A DNA stretch of 64,000 nt from the NCBI RefSeq assembly GCF_900111235.1, contig NZ_FOJI01000001.1, forward strand, positions 124,001 to 188,000, in the 5' to 3' direction. Numbering within the stretch: position 1 is the stretch's first letter; every line of letters starts with the position of its first letter. Below are positions 8,758 to 16,349 of the stretch, piece after piece. Both the position numbers and the translations under genes were made by a program. The stretch is from [Clostridium] fimetarium (GTDB taxonomy: Bacteria > Bacillota > Clostridia > Lachnospirales > Lachnospiraceae). Under the pieces are notes generated by a model. That model had not been told where the DNA came from. It did not search any database and worked only from the letters and a program-made list of their open reading frames with translations.

Positions 8758-9569
8758 AAAAAATAAATTTAACATTAGTTTTAATGATACTTTTAACGTG
8801 TGCATTTATGCTTATGGGATTTGATTCTACACAACAAAAAGTATATGATGATGCAGGAATCTTGACAAGTATTGAAGAGAGCAAATTGCAGAAATTATGT
8901 ACGGATGCAGCGCAGACATCCAAGATCGATATTGTTATAGTAACAACGTTGGATAATCAAGGGAAAACCTCTTTGAAATATGCACAAGATTTTTATTCAT
9001 CACATGAATTTGGATATAATAAAGCAAATGGAGATTGCGTGATTCTAGTAATTGATATGGAAGGTAGAGAAGTTGGCGTTAGACCATTTGGAAGTGGTCA
9101 AACTTATTTATCAGAAGTAAGAACAGATAATATTATAACCGCAGTAAAAGCAAGATTAAAAAATTCTGATTATGACGGTGCATGCGAATTATTTGTAACT
9201 AAAATGGAAAATTATATGAGATCGCTGCCTTCCTTAAGTGATAAATCAGGTGATGGTAATACAGATTTTACAGAGGATCAGACTTTTTCACAAAAGCTTA
9301 TGGCTAATATGGGAATTAAGGTATTAATTGCAATTGGGATTGGAGTCGTTGCTGTACTTGTTATGATGTTTAATGCAAAGGCAAAGATGTCAGTTGGATG
9401 CCAGACATATGTGAAAGACCATAATTTTGATATTAGAGATACAAGAGATATATTTCTCAATACGACTGTAGTGACACATAAGATTGAAACGAATAAAGGC
9501 GGCGGCGGAGGCTCTATGAATAGTGGTAGCGGAGGCAGTGGCTTTAGTGGTGGAAGTTCAAAATTTTAA
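8754..9569 (+). CDS. Secreted/membrane TPM-domain protein (YgcG-like)
   Basis: The 271-residue product starts with a signal peptide or N-terminal helix (LTLVLMILLTCAFMLMGF). It continues with a TPM domain (VYDDAGILTSIEESKLQ... KIDIVIVTTLDNQGKT ... GDCVILVIDMEGREVGVRPFGSGQ), then a membrane helix (VLIAIGIGVVAVLVMMF) and a Gly/Ser-rich tail ending GGSGFSGGSSKF, the usual end of this family. The start overlaps the stop of the zinc-ribbon gene (ATGA). TPM proteins are implicated in membrane protein quality control or acid phosphatase activity in some organisms; the role here is inferred only at family level. Confidence 0.85.
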   Translation: MKKINLTLVLMILLTCAFMLMGFDSTQQKVYDDAGILTSIEESKLQKLCTDAAQTSKIDIVIVTTLDNQGKTSLKYAQDFYSSHEFGYNKANGDCVILVIDMEGREVGVRPFGSGQTYLSEVRTDNIITAVKARLKNSDYDGACELFVTKMENYMRSLPSLSDKSGDGNTDFTEDQTFSQKLMANMGIKVLIAIGIGVVAVLVMMFNAKAKMSVGCQTYVKDHNFDIRDTRDIFLNTTVVTHKIETNKGGGGGSMNSGSGGSGFSGGSSKF

Positions 9570-9579
9570 TATACAATAA

Positions 9580-9662
9580 AAAAATCCACATATACATATA
9601 TTGACGTTTATTCTTATAAACAATTAAGAAATAAAGTCCGTTATATGTATATGTGGATTTTT
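9580..9662. terminator. Nested 21-bp inverted repeat, bidirectional terminator
   Basis: A perfect 21-bp inverted repeat (arms 9580-9600 and 9642-9662, beginning AAAAATCCACATATAC) encloses a 41-nt loop that itself contains GTTTAT-TCTT-ATAAAC. Each arm ends in five A or T residues, so it can end transcription from both the TPM gene and the convergent cyclophilin gene. The long arms and loop are larger than usual for a terminator. Confidence 0.7.
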
Positions 9663-9684
9663 GTTGTAATTTACAAAGGAAATA

Positions 9685-10209
9685 TTATAATGTTTGTGGT
9701 TCAGGATATTCAACGCCAAATGTATCTACTTTAACAGTTTTCATTGTTTGCGTTTTCTTTGGCTTATCATTCCAGTCAACATCTAGTGCTGCAATTGAAT
9801 TCAGTACTTCAACACCTTCAGTTAATTTTCCGAATGCAGCATATGAGCCGTCAAGATGTGGCGCTGGTGCATGCATAACAAAAAATTGTGAACCTGCTGA
9901 ATCTGGATGCTGAGCACGTGCCATTGAAAGAATTCCAATGTCATGCTTAATGTCATTTTGAAAACCGTTTTGGCTGAATTCGCCAGGGATTGCATATCCA
10001 GGGCCGCCAGTTCCGGTTCCTTGTGGATCACCACCTTGAATCATAAATCCAGAAATGACTCTGTGAAAAACTAGTCCGTCATAAAAACCTTTTTTTATAA
10101 GACTAATAAAATTATTAACAGTATTTGGTGTTATCTGTGGGTATAGTTCAGCTTTCATAACATCGCCGTTTTCCATTGTAATTGTAACTATTGGGTTTTG
10201 GTTTGCCAT
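9685..10209 (-). CDS. Cyclophilin-type peptidyl-prolyl cis-trans isomerase
   Basis: This cytosolic enzyme speeds proline isomerisation during protein folding. The 174-residue sequence has the cyclophilin landmarks: FHRVISGFMIQGGDPQGTGTGGPGY, the SMARAQHPDSAGSQFFVMH stretch, and HLDGSYAAFGKLTEGVEVL. There is no signal peptide. GAAAGGAATC upstream of the ATG serves as the ribosome binding site. It is a single gene facing the TPM operon. Confidence 0.95.
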   Translation of the reverse strand: MANQNPIVTITMENGDVMKAELYPQITPNTVNNFISLIKKGFYDGLVFHRVISGFMIQGGDPQGTGTGGPGYAIPGEFSQNGFQNDIKHDIGILSMARAQHPDSAGSQFFVMHAPAPHLDGSYAAFGKLTEGVEVLNSIAALDVDWNDKPKKTQTMKTVKVDTFGVEYPEPQTL

Positions 10210-10290
10210 ATTAGATTCCTTTCGTTAAAACGAGTTTATGTGTTATATCTTACTATAAGAAATGATTAATTGTCAAATTGTATTAAAAAT

Positions 10291-10345
10291 GATAGTCCGA
10301 GCTCAGATCCCTATGATAGTTCGAATTCAGATTCCTATTATAGTC
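10291..10345 (-). repeat. 24-bp tandem repeat, about 2.3 copies, at the end of the gene at 10338
   Basis: Two 24-bp units, 10291-10314 and 10315-10338, differ at only a few positions (GATAGTCCGAGCTCAG versus GATAGTTCGAATTCAG). A third partial copy, TATAGTCC, lies in the 3' end of the minus-strand gene. The last codons and stop of that gene therefore form part of the repeat, which suggests the repeat grew from the gene end. Confidence 0.7.
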
Positions 10346-11030
10346 CAAAGGCATATTTGATAAATTTAACTGCATTATCAGTGTGCGTAGATGTCGATAC
10401 AACACCATAGCAAGGTCTGGTCATCGTTAAGTCCGTTTCTGTTTTGACGCGAGTAGAAGTTAGATCAACAGCGATTGGAAACTTAGTTCCATCAGTTGCA
10501 GTATAATATACTAAATAATCAGAAAGCTTGCTTAACTCATTGGCCGTAAAAAGTTCCGTTAAATCGGTTAAAAATAATTCCTCATCCGAAGAGTAAAAAG
10601 TTACATAATCATATTCACATAAATAACCATCAATCGATTTTGCAGTAGCCATTGCAACAATCTTTTGTGTACTATAATAAGCATCTTCATCGCCGGCTCT
10701 TTGAATAAGAGAATAATTATTACTAAAAATAACTCTCTTACTTTTTCCATCTATTCCTAAATACTGGGTGAATTCCACAGTCAATTTATCTTTGTTATCA
10801 TTAAAACCAGTCATGTTCCCATCAACTACGACAGTAGTAAATACGGCTTCATAATCGTTGCGCATAAACATTATTATCAAACAAATTACGGTTACAATTG
10901 CTATAAGAGTGCCGATGATATGTATTCTATAATATTCCCAAATATATTCTTTTTTTTGTGAAAAAGTCATATCTTTTAACTTTTTATTTTGGACCTTGAT
11001 TTCATCCCTTAAACTAAGCTTATTTGCCAT
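10338..11030 (-). CDS. Single-pass membrane protein of unknown function
   Basis: I do not recognise a named family. From the ATG preceded by AAAGGGA at 11030 the protein has 230 residues (MANKLSLRDEIKVQNKK...). A basic cytoplasmic N-terminus with a predicted helix leads into one membrane segment (IIGTLIAIVTVICLIIMFM). A mainly extracellular domain of about 170 residues follows (FTTVVVDGNMTGF... SIDGYLCEYDYVTFYS... LTELFTANELSKLSDYLVYY). The shape resembles small exported proteins common in Lachnospiraceae. A longer in-frame start at 11084 exists but has no good ribosome binding site. Confidence 0.75.
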   Translation of the reverse strand: MANKLSLRDEIKVQNKKLKDMTFSQKKEYIWEYYRIHIIGTLIAIVTVICLIIMFMRNDYEAVFTTVVVDGNMTGFNDNKDKLTVEFTQYLGIDGKSKRVIFSNNYSLIQRAGDEDAYYSTQKIVAMATAKSIDGYLCEYDYVTFYSSDEELFLTDLTELFTANELSKLSDYLVYYTATDGTKFPIAVDLTSTRVKTETDLTMTRPCYGVVSTSTHTDNAVKFIKYAFGL

Positions 11031-11222
11031 AATATCCCTTTCCAAAATCAAATTTAGGTGTATCAACTTTAGTAAGTTTAACATATTTAACCACTAATCG
11101 CACTGTTTTTATAAATATTTAATAATAATCTTATAAATGGCCTTTGATTTTTGGTGGAATATACTATATAATCGTATTTGTATTGAATTTTAATTAACCA
11201 GGTGTAAAGAAAAGAGGATAAA

Positions 11223-11885
11223 ATGGGAAAGTTTTTTAGTATTGAAGGCCGCTTTTTCGGAGGTATGACAAGAGTTGCGGATTTCATTATTTTAGATATA
11301 TTAGTAATGATTTTTTCTATACCTATTATTACAATAGGTCCAGCGTTGTCGGCGGGATATTATGTGGCATTGAAAGAGGTGAAAAACCAAGAAGGTTATG
11401 TAGTGAAGAGTTTTATAAAAGCCTTCAAACAAAATTTTCTACAAGGATTCATAATTGAGTTAATTACATTTGGGGCAGCTGGTTTATTATATTTTGATCT
11501 TTCCATCACTTATAAATGGGCACATTCGGCGGAGCAGAGTCTTTTTGCAAATTTATTATTCTTTGTTTTACTAGGATTTCTGGTTATTGTCTTTGCAATA
11601 GTAATATATATATTTCCAATGCTTGCTAAGTTTGATAATAAAACAATAAAACTAATTATTAATTCTATGGTAATGGCAATGAAACATTTGCCACAAACAA
11701 TTATAATGGTTATTATTAATGGCTATCTTGTATATTTGACATTTACATATCCTCCATTTATTATTTTTTCTATTGGAATATCATTATATATAACTGCTTA
11801 CATAATGACTAGAATATTCAATATATATACCAAACCAAAAGAAAAAGAAGATGAATCAGATGCTTATCATATTGATATGTATTAG
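11223..11885 (+). CDS. YesL-like membrane protein (DUF624 family)
   Basis: This 220-residue integral membrane protein starts MGKFFSIEGRFFGGMTRVADFIILDILVMIFSIPIITIGPAL in three recognisable pieces typical of YesL/DUF624 proteins. Such proteins are often found near carbohydrate-uptake genes and have about five membrane helices. The C-terminus is short and charged (KPKEKEDESDA). The ribosome binding site AAGAGGATAAA precedes the ATG. Here it stands alone between a divergent membrane gene and the convergent P-II operon. Biochemical function is unknown. Confidence 0.8.
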   Translation: MGKFFSIEGRFFGGMTRVADFIILDILVMIFSIPIITIGPALSAGYYVALKEVKNQEGYVVKSFIKAFKQNFLQGFIIELITFGAAGLLYFDLSITYKWAHSAEQSLFANLLFFVLLGFLVIVFAIVIYIFPMLAKFDNKTIKLIINSMVMAMKHLPQTIIMVIINGYLVYLTFTYPPFIIFSIGISLYITAYIMTRIFNIYTKPKEKEDESDAYHIDMY

Positions 11886-11920
11886 AAAAAATGAGAGAAT
11901 AATTGAATAAAACAATATAA

Positions 11921-11969
11921 TAACAATGGAGATAACTGTCGCATGTGCAACGGTTATCTCCATTGTTAT
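11921..11969. terminator. Bidirectional terminator between the YesL-like gene and glnB
   Basis: A long stem (TAACAATGGAGATAAC paired with GTTATCTCCATTGTTA) around a short loop is followed by TTTTT. It separates two convergent genes. Confidence 0.9.
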
Positions 11970-12016
11970 TTTTATGTACAAAATATATATTAGTAAAATA
12001 TAAAGTCTATAATAAA

Positions 12017-12355
12017 TTAAAGTGCTTGTTCACCGTGTTCACCTGTACGAATTCTAACGGCATCCGCAACGTCATATACAAAAATCTTACCATCACCAAA
12101 AGCACCGGTATTGATTTTTGCAACAATAGCATCAATAATTGAATCTGCAATATCATTGTTGACTACAGTTTCTACTTTGATTTTAGGCAAGAGGTTAACG
12201 GTATGTTCGTGACCTCTATATATCTGCGTAAATCCTTTTTGACTTCCGTAACCCATTATGTTAGAAATCATAAGCCCAGTAGATTTACAATTATCCAGAA
12301 TTGATTTCAAATCTTCAAGACGTTCCGGTTTAATAATTATTTCAAGCTTTTTCAT
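12017..12355 (-). CDS. glnB: P-II family nitrogen regulatory protein lacking Tyr51
   Basis: P-II proteins sense 2-oxoglutarate and ATP/ADP and control nitrogen assimilation by binding partner proteins. From the ATG preceded by GGGGAGAATT the protein has 112 residues, normal for the family. It keeps KPERLEDLK, GYGSQKGFTQIYRG, LPKIKVE and the C-terminal TGAFGDGKIFVYDVADAVRIRTGE. Aligned with E. coli GlnB, position 51, the uridylylated tyrosine of the T-loop, is histidine (RGHEH). It therefore cannot be uridylylated at that site. The gene is 77 bp downstream of a membrane protein gene on the same strand, with an inverted repeat in the gap. Confidence 0.93.
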   Translation of the reverse strand: MKKLEIIIKPERLEDLKSILDNCKSTGLMISNIMGYGSQKGFTQIYRGHEHTVNLLPKIKVETVVNNDIADSIIDAIVAKINTGAFGDGKIFVYDVADAVRIRTGEHGEQAL

Positions 12356-12432
12356 AATTCTCCCCATTCCTGCGCATCTTTTGCGCATATCAAGTTAGTG
12401 AAAATACACCACTTGATGTAATAATAATTAAG

Positions 12433-12999
12433 TTATAATTCAATGTGATCGGAAATCTTATCAGTGTATAGTTGTGTGCTACCAGTCCAAATGATTGATA
12501 TATAATATAAAGCACATAGTAAAGTTGCTGCTTGCAGGCCAATCGATAAAATCGAAATAGAAGAAACAAAGGCTATGTAATATACAAAAATAAATATACC
12601 AAGGATGGACCAAGTAACTCTAAAGTTTCGAGTTATAGCAGATTTATCCTGATTTTTCGCTTCAAGCATAATGCTCTCTGTAAAATAATAAGTAAAGTAA
12701 ATGGAAAAGATTGTAATAAGCCCTTTTGTAAATGTATCAATATTCCCAGCGCCCTCTCCAAAGTCAATGAAGTTAATAGCCTGTACAAGAATAGAAATAA
12801 TAAGACCTTTGATTGCTGTATTTTTGCTTTTCTTAAATAGATTATTTCGCTGAACGAGTGGCATAATACCGATAAGAATCAGGATATATGCAATGATATC
12901 TGAAAACAAATCAATTCGTACATCACCAATTTTAACGGTGAATTCTAAGATCTGAATCAAAATCCCAGCTAGTATTAATGTAATGTTTTTTTTGCTCAT
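12433..12999 (-). CDS. Polytopic membrane protein of unknown function
   Basis: The 188-residue protein has about five or six hydrophobic helices (ITLILAGILIQILEF, IIAYILILIGIMPLV, GLIISILVQAINF, ITIFSIYFTYYF, SILGIFIFVYYIAFV, IGLQAATLLCALYYI) and short loops. I do not recognise a family. GGAGGTTTTATAA before the ATG is a strong ribosome binding site. It lies upstream of the P-II gene and may share its transcript. P-II partners are often membrane transporters, but this protein is not AmtB, so a functional link is only a guess. Confidence 0.7.
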   Translation of the reverse strand: MSKKNITLILAGILIQILEFTVKIGDVRIDLFSDIIAYILILIGIMPLVQRNNLFKKSKNTAIKGLIISILVQAINFIDFGEGAGNIDTFTKGLITIFSIYFTYYFTESIMLEAKNQDKSAITRNFRVTWSILGIFIFVYYIAFVSSISILSIGLQAATLLCALYYISIIWTGSTQLYTDKISDHIEL

Positions 13000-13383
13000 T
13001 TATAAAACCTCCATAATAAATGTACTTTAAGTACCTGTATCTTCATATAATAATGTAAAATATTTACAAGGTCAATAAGTTTATGAAAAATTAACTTTTT
13101 CTATTCCTTTTTATTATGGAAATAACACTTGTCTTTTCAGGTTTAATTAGGTAAAATAGAAAGGATAACTTCGTATTATCAGTGTATTATCGATAAAATT
13201 TAGCTTGATCTATAAACAATTTAGCAAGTAGTGCCGATATGTATTACATGTTAGGTTTAAGCTCATATAGTTTGAGCTTGAATAGTTCAATAAATTCTTT
13301 GTAAATTATATTAGAATCCGGAATAACATAGATAGTACAGAATAAATATTTATAAGTTGAACTTTTGTAAAGGAGGAGCGGTT
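13000..13383 (+). other. Divergent intergenic region, 384 bp
   Basis: This gap holds the promoter region of the minus-strand membrane gene near 13,000-13,060, a GTACTTTAAGTAC palindrome around 13,022, the sigma-D-like promoter at 13,213-13,240 and a 7-bp hairpin (AAGCTCA/TGAGCTT) at 13,259-13,279. No open reading frame of note is present. Confidence 0.6.
13213..13240 (+). promoter_or_regulatory. Sigma-D (sigma-28)-like motility promoter
   Basis: TAAA (13213-13216), a 16-bp spacer and GCCGATAT (13233-13240) match the sigma-28 consensus TAAA-N15-GCCGATAA closely. It lies about 140 bp before the gene at 13384 on the same strand. This points to regulation together with flagellar genes, although none is in the window. 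Confidence 0.6.
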
Positions 13384-13779
13384 ATGACAATTTCAGGAGT
13401 TAGTAATTCATATTCATATGCAAGTTACACGAAAAGAGTAGATTCTTCATCTACTGATGCAGAAGTGAACCAGATTAGCACAGTTAATCAGCCACTCCCC
13501 TTAGAATCTTCAACGGCGTCGGAGGATCAACCACAGCAACCGGCTACAGAAACGCTTAAGCCATCGCGAACTGGGAATCTTGAAAAAATCACATTTGATT
13601 TCAAAAAGAATAATGAATTCAATCTTGTAGGTGCTCAGAGTAAAGCTGAAGATTTGGATGTTGTTAAGGCTCTTTCGGATATGAAAAAGGATTCAGTACT
13701 AGACCAATACAAGTTCTTTGTTAAGTCATCATTGGGCAGCGATGCGGATGGTAGCGTAAGGCAAGTTACAAAGCGTTAA
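13384..13779 (+). CDS. Small Ser/Gln-rich protein, possibly motility-related
   Basis: The 131-residue protein (start ATG preceded by AAGGAGGAGCGGTT) has no signal peptide or membrane helix. The N-terminal half is low complexity, rich in Ser, Thr and Gln (for example SSTASEDQPQQPATE). The C-terminal third is more conserved-looking (DVVKALSDMKKDSVLDQYKFFV followed by SSLGSDADGSVRQ). I do not recognise the family. The sigma-28-like promoter upstream suggests a flagellar or motility role. The GC content is higher than that of the flanking spacer, as expected of a real gene. Confidence 0.7.
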   Translation: MTISGVSNSYSYASYTKRVDSSSTDAEVNQISTVNQPLPLESSTASEDQPQQPATETLKPSRTGNLEKITFDFKKNNEFNLVGAQSKAEDLDVVKALSDMKKDSVLDQYKFFVKSSLGSDADGSVRQVTKR

Positions 13780-13809
13780 TAATATGTAAAAAGATTAAAT
13801 ATCATATTA

Positions 13810-13851
13810 TCCAGCGAAATGTTAAATATATCCAGCGAAATGTTGAATATC
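13810..13851 (+). repeat. Tandem 21-bp repeat upstream of tRNA-Gln
   Basis: TCCAGCGAAATGTT is repeated twice in 21-bp units (13810-13830 and 13831-13851) that differ only near their ends. It sits directly before the tRNA-Gln promoter. Confidence 0.7.
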
Positions 13852-13854
13852 TAC

Positions 13855-13883
13855 TTGCAATCATAAAAACAATATTGTATAAT
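13855..13883 (+). promoter_or_regulatory. Promoter of tRNA-Gln
   Basis: TTGCAA (13855-13860), a 17-bp spacer and a perfect TATAAT (13878-13883) lie about 20 bp before the tRNA. Confidence 0.75.
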
Positions 13884-13903
13884 ACATTTTGTCGTCACGA
13901 TAT

Positions 13904-13975
13904 TGGGCTTTCGCCAAATGGTAAGGCACAGGATTCTGATTCCTGCATTTAGGGGTTCAAGTCCCTTAAGCCCAG
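13904..13975 (+). tRNA. tRNA-Gln (anticodon CTG)
   Basis: A 72-nt cloverleaf: acceptor TGGGCTT/AAGCCCA with discriminator G, D-arm, anticodon stem CAGGA/TCCTG with loop TTCTGAT (anticodon CTG, reading CAG), and a T-arm with GGTTCAAGTCC. The 3' CCA is not encoded. A terminator follows. Confidence 0.95.
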
Positions 13976-13983
13976 CTTAATAT

Positions 13984-14010
13984 ATCCCTCGCATTATGCG
14001 GGGGATTTTT
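13984..14010 (+). terminator. Terminator after tRNA-Gln
   Basis: ATCCCTCGCA pairs with TGCGGGGGAT (one G-T wobble) around TTA, followed by TTTTT. Confidence 0.85.
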
Positions 14011-14014
14011 ACGT

Positions 14015-14043
14015 TTGACGAATTGGCATTTAGAAGATATAAT
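14015..14043 (+). promoter_or_regulatory. Promoter of tRNA-Ser
   Basis: TTGACG (14015-14020), 17-bp spacer, TATAAT (14038-14043), placed 11 bp before the tRNA. Confidence 0.75.
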
Positions 14044-14054
14044 TGAATAGTTGT

Positions 14055-14144
14055 GGAGATGTATCGAAGTGGTTATAACGAGACTGACTCGAAATCAGTT
14101 TGTCGTATTAATGCGGCACATGGGTTCGAATCCCATCATCTCCG
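14055..14144 (+). tRNA. tRNA-Ser (anticodon CGA)
   Basis: A 90-nt class II tRNA: acceptor GGAGATG/CATCTCC with discriminator G, anticodon stem ACTGA/TCAGT with loop CTCGAAA (anticodon CGA, reading TCG), a long variable arm as in all tRNA-Ser, and a T-arm with GGTTCGAATCC. CCA is not encoded. Confidence 0.95.
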
Positions 14145-14169
14145 TTGGTTATGCAAGTGTTTGTACGGC

Positions 14170-14217
14170 AAAAGTGAAAACGTGTAGGCAAAAGTAAGCT
14201 TGCTTGTTTTCACTTTT
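14170..14217 (+). terminator. Terminator after tRNA-Ser
   Basis: AAAAGTGAAAAC pairs with GTTTTCACTTTT across a loop of 24 nt, ending in a T-rich run just before the thioesterase gene. Confidence 0.75.
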
Positions 14218-14241
14218 ATTTAGAAATGAAAGGACAGGAAT

Positions 14242-14961
14242 ATGTATTCATTTGATAGTATGGTTCGGTATAGTGAAACAGATAAAAATGAAAAGTTATC
14301 CGTCACAGGCTTAGTTAATTATTTCCAGGATTGCAGTTCTTTTCACTCAGAAACGTTACATATAGGAACAGATGAGCTGGCTGAGGCGCATAGAGCTTGG
14401 GTGCTATCATCATGGCAGATTGTAATTAATCGAATGCCCCAAATTTTGGATTGCGTTAAAGTTAGCACTTGGCCATATGCTTTTGAAAGGTTTTGTGGAA
14501 CTCGTAACTTTACTATAGTAGATAAAGAAGGGGAAATAATTGCATGTGCTAATTCTATGTGGGTATTTATTAATACAGACACAGGGCGCCCCGTATTACC
14601 AGAAAGTGAATTTAAAGATGCTTATATTCTCGAAGACAAATATGAAGCTATGAATTATGAAGGAAGAAAAATATTTGCACTAAAGAATATGAAAAAGATG
14701 GAAAGCTTCCATGTGAGAAAATGTAATTTAGATACATATAATCATGTAAATAATGGACAATATATACAGATGGCAGAGGAATATTTACCAGAAGGTTTTG
14801 AGGTTGGTCAAATAAGGGCAGAATATAAGATGTCCGCACACTATGGAGATGCTATTTGTCCATATGTTCAAATTGAAGAAGAAGAGAGATTTGTTATTGA
14901 TTTGCGAAATGAAGATGGGAAGACGTTTGCATTGATTGAGTTTGCCAAAACTGAATTTTAA
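14242..14961 (+). CDS. Acyl-ACP thioesterase, double hot-dog fold
   Basis: Acyl-ACP thioesterases release free fatty acids from acyl carrier protein and so set the chain length of fatty acids. The 239-residue length and the double hot-dog layout fit the bacterial members. The first half contains RYSETDKNEKLSVTGLVNYFQDC and WVLSSWQI; the second starts near ESFHVRKCNLDTYNHVNNGQY, which holds the Asp/Asn/His catalytic region typical of the family. The ribosome binding site AAAGGACAGGAAT precedes the ATG. It is a soluble protein. Confidence 0.9.
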   Translation: MYSFDSMVRYSETDKNEKLSVTGLVNYFQDCSSFHSETLHIGTDELAEAHRAWVLSSWQIVINRMPQILDCVKVSTWPYAFERFCGTRNFTIVDKEGEIIACANSMWVFINTDTGRPVLPESEFKDAYILEDKYEAMNYEGRKIFALKNMKKMESFHVRKCNLDTYNHVNNGQYIQMAEEYLPEGFEVGQIRAEYKMSAHYGDAICPYVQIEEEERFVIDLRNEDGKTFALIEFAKTEF

Positions 14962-15063
14962 TTGATAATTGATATAATAATACTACTAACGATTTAATAT
15001 AATTGCTAATTATCACGAATAATGATATCAGCAATGTAAGCAGTAATGCTGGAAAGAGGATTA

Positions 15064-15891
15064 ATGATAGAATTAGGAATGAAACAATCTTTAAACGTAG
15101 TAAAAGAAACAGACTTTGGAATATATCTTGGGACAGAACTGGAAAAAGTTCTTCTTCCTAAAAAGCAGGTACCAGAAGGAACTGAAATTGGAGATGCAAT
15201 TGATGTTTTTATTTATAGAGATTCAAGTGACCGTTTAATTGCGACAACAAATGAACCATTAATTGAATTAAATCAGATTGCAGCTTTAAAAGTTGTGGAA
15301 GTAGGCGCTATTGGAGCGTTTCTCAACTGGGGTTTGGAAAAAGATTTACTTCTACCATTTAAAGAGCAGACATTCAAGGTAAAAGAAGATGATGAATGCT
15401 TGGTAGCTTTGTATATAGATAAGAGCAGTAGATTATGTGCAACAATGAAGGTATATGATTACCTTGAAAATGGAAGCGTTTATATTAAAGATAGTCATGT
15501 GAGCGGAACAATCATTGAAATCAATCCTGAGTTTGGTGTATTTGTGGCAATCGACAATCAGTATTATGGAATGATTCCAAAAGCAGAAATGTTTAATGAT
15601 ATGAAGGTTGGCGACCATATTGATGCCAGAGTTACTAAGGTTAGAGAAGATGGCAAGTTATTGCTCAGTGTAAAACAAAAGGCATATATTCAAATGGATG
15701 AAGATTCAAAATTAATTCTTGATGAGTTAGAGAAAAATGGTGGAAGCTTACCATTTACAGATAAAGCTGATCCGGAATTTCTTAAGAGTAAGTTCCATAT
15801 GAGTAAGAATGCTTTTAAAAGGGCTATTGGAAGACTGTTAAAAGAAGGAAAGATTAATCTTAAGTCAGATTCAATTGAAGAAATAAAGTAG
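15064..15891 (+). CDS. CvfB-like S1 RNA-binding protein (YitL family)
   Basis: The 275-residue protein carries tandem S1-like OB folds (GIYLGTELEKVLLPKKQVPEGTEIGD; VGAIGAFLNWGLEKDLLLPFKEQ; GTIIEINPEFGVFVAIDNQYYGMIP) and ends in a winged-helix domain (FLKSKFHMSKNAFKRAIGRLLKEGKI). This is the CvfB architecture, an RNA-binding protein that influences virulence and stress genes in staphylococci. The ATG at 15064 follows AAAGAGGATTA and is preferred over one 18 bp upstream. It may be co-transcribed with the RidA gene 70 bp downstream. Confidence 0.9.
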   Translation: MIELGMKQSLNVVKETDFGIYLGTELEKVLLPKKQVPEGTEIGDAIDVFIYRDSSDRLIATTNEPLIELNQIAALKVVEVGAIGAFLNWGLEKDLLLPFKEQTFKVKEDDECLVALYIDKSSRLCATMKVYDYLENGSVYIKDSHVSGTIIEINPEFGVFVAIDNQYYGMIPKAEMFNDMKVGDHIDARVTKVREDGKLLLSVKQKAYIQMDEDSKLILDELEKNGGSLPFTDKADPEFLKSKFHMSKNAFKRAIGRLLKEGKINLKSDSIEEIK

Positions 15892-15962
15892 TTAAATTGC
15901 GTTAATAGAATGTTGTCATGCAAAATTTATAAAATAATAATTTGAATTAGGAGGATAAGAAA

Positions 15963-16337
15963 ATGCAAAAAGTTATTAGTACAGACAAGGCACCAAGTGC
16001 GATTGGACCATATTCGCAAGCAATTGAAATTAATGGAATGGTATACACATCAGGTGCAATTCCAGTTAATCCATCAACAGGAGAAATCCCTGAAGGCGTT
16101 GAAGCACAGGCTAATCAAGCATTTAGTAATTTATGCGCATTGGTAGAAGAATCAGGTTCAAAGGTAGAAAATATTGTTAAAACAACAGTGTTTATCAAAG
16201 AAATGAATGATTTTGGTAAAATTAACGAAATATATAAGAAGTATTTTAAAGAACCATTTCCTGCACGCTCATGTGTAGAGGTGGCAAGACTTCCCAAGGA
16301 TGTATTGCTTGAAGTTGAAGCGATAGCATGGAAATAG
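15963..16337 (+). CDS. ridA: RidA family reactive imine/enamine deaminase
   Basis: RidA hydrolyses reactive enamine/imine intermediates made by PLP enzymes. The 124-residue length and motifs are standard: APSAIGPYSQAIEINGMVYTSGAIPVNPSTGEIP in consecutive blocks, and the PARSCVEVARLPKDVLLEVEAIA end with the conserved Arg in PARS. AGGAGGATAAGAAA precedes the ATG. The next gene starts only 12 bp after its stop, so an operon is likely. Confidence 0.96.
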   Translation: MQKVISTDKAPSAIGPYSQAIEINGMVYTSGAIPVNPSTGEIPEGVEAQANQAFSNLCALVEESGSKVENIVKTTVFIKEMNDFGKINEIYKKYFKEPFPARSCVEVARLPKDVLLEVEAIAWK

Positions 16338-16349
16338 TGGGGGAGATCT

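Noticed and set aside
10291-10345. Short direct repeats that might start a CRISPR array
   Set aside because: Units are directly adjacent with no spacers, only about 2.3 copies exist, and no cas gene is present. No CRISPR array was seen in the window.
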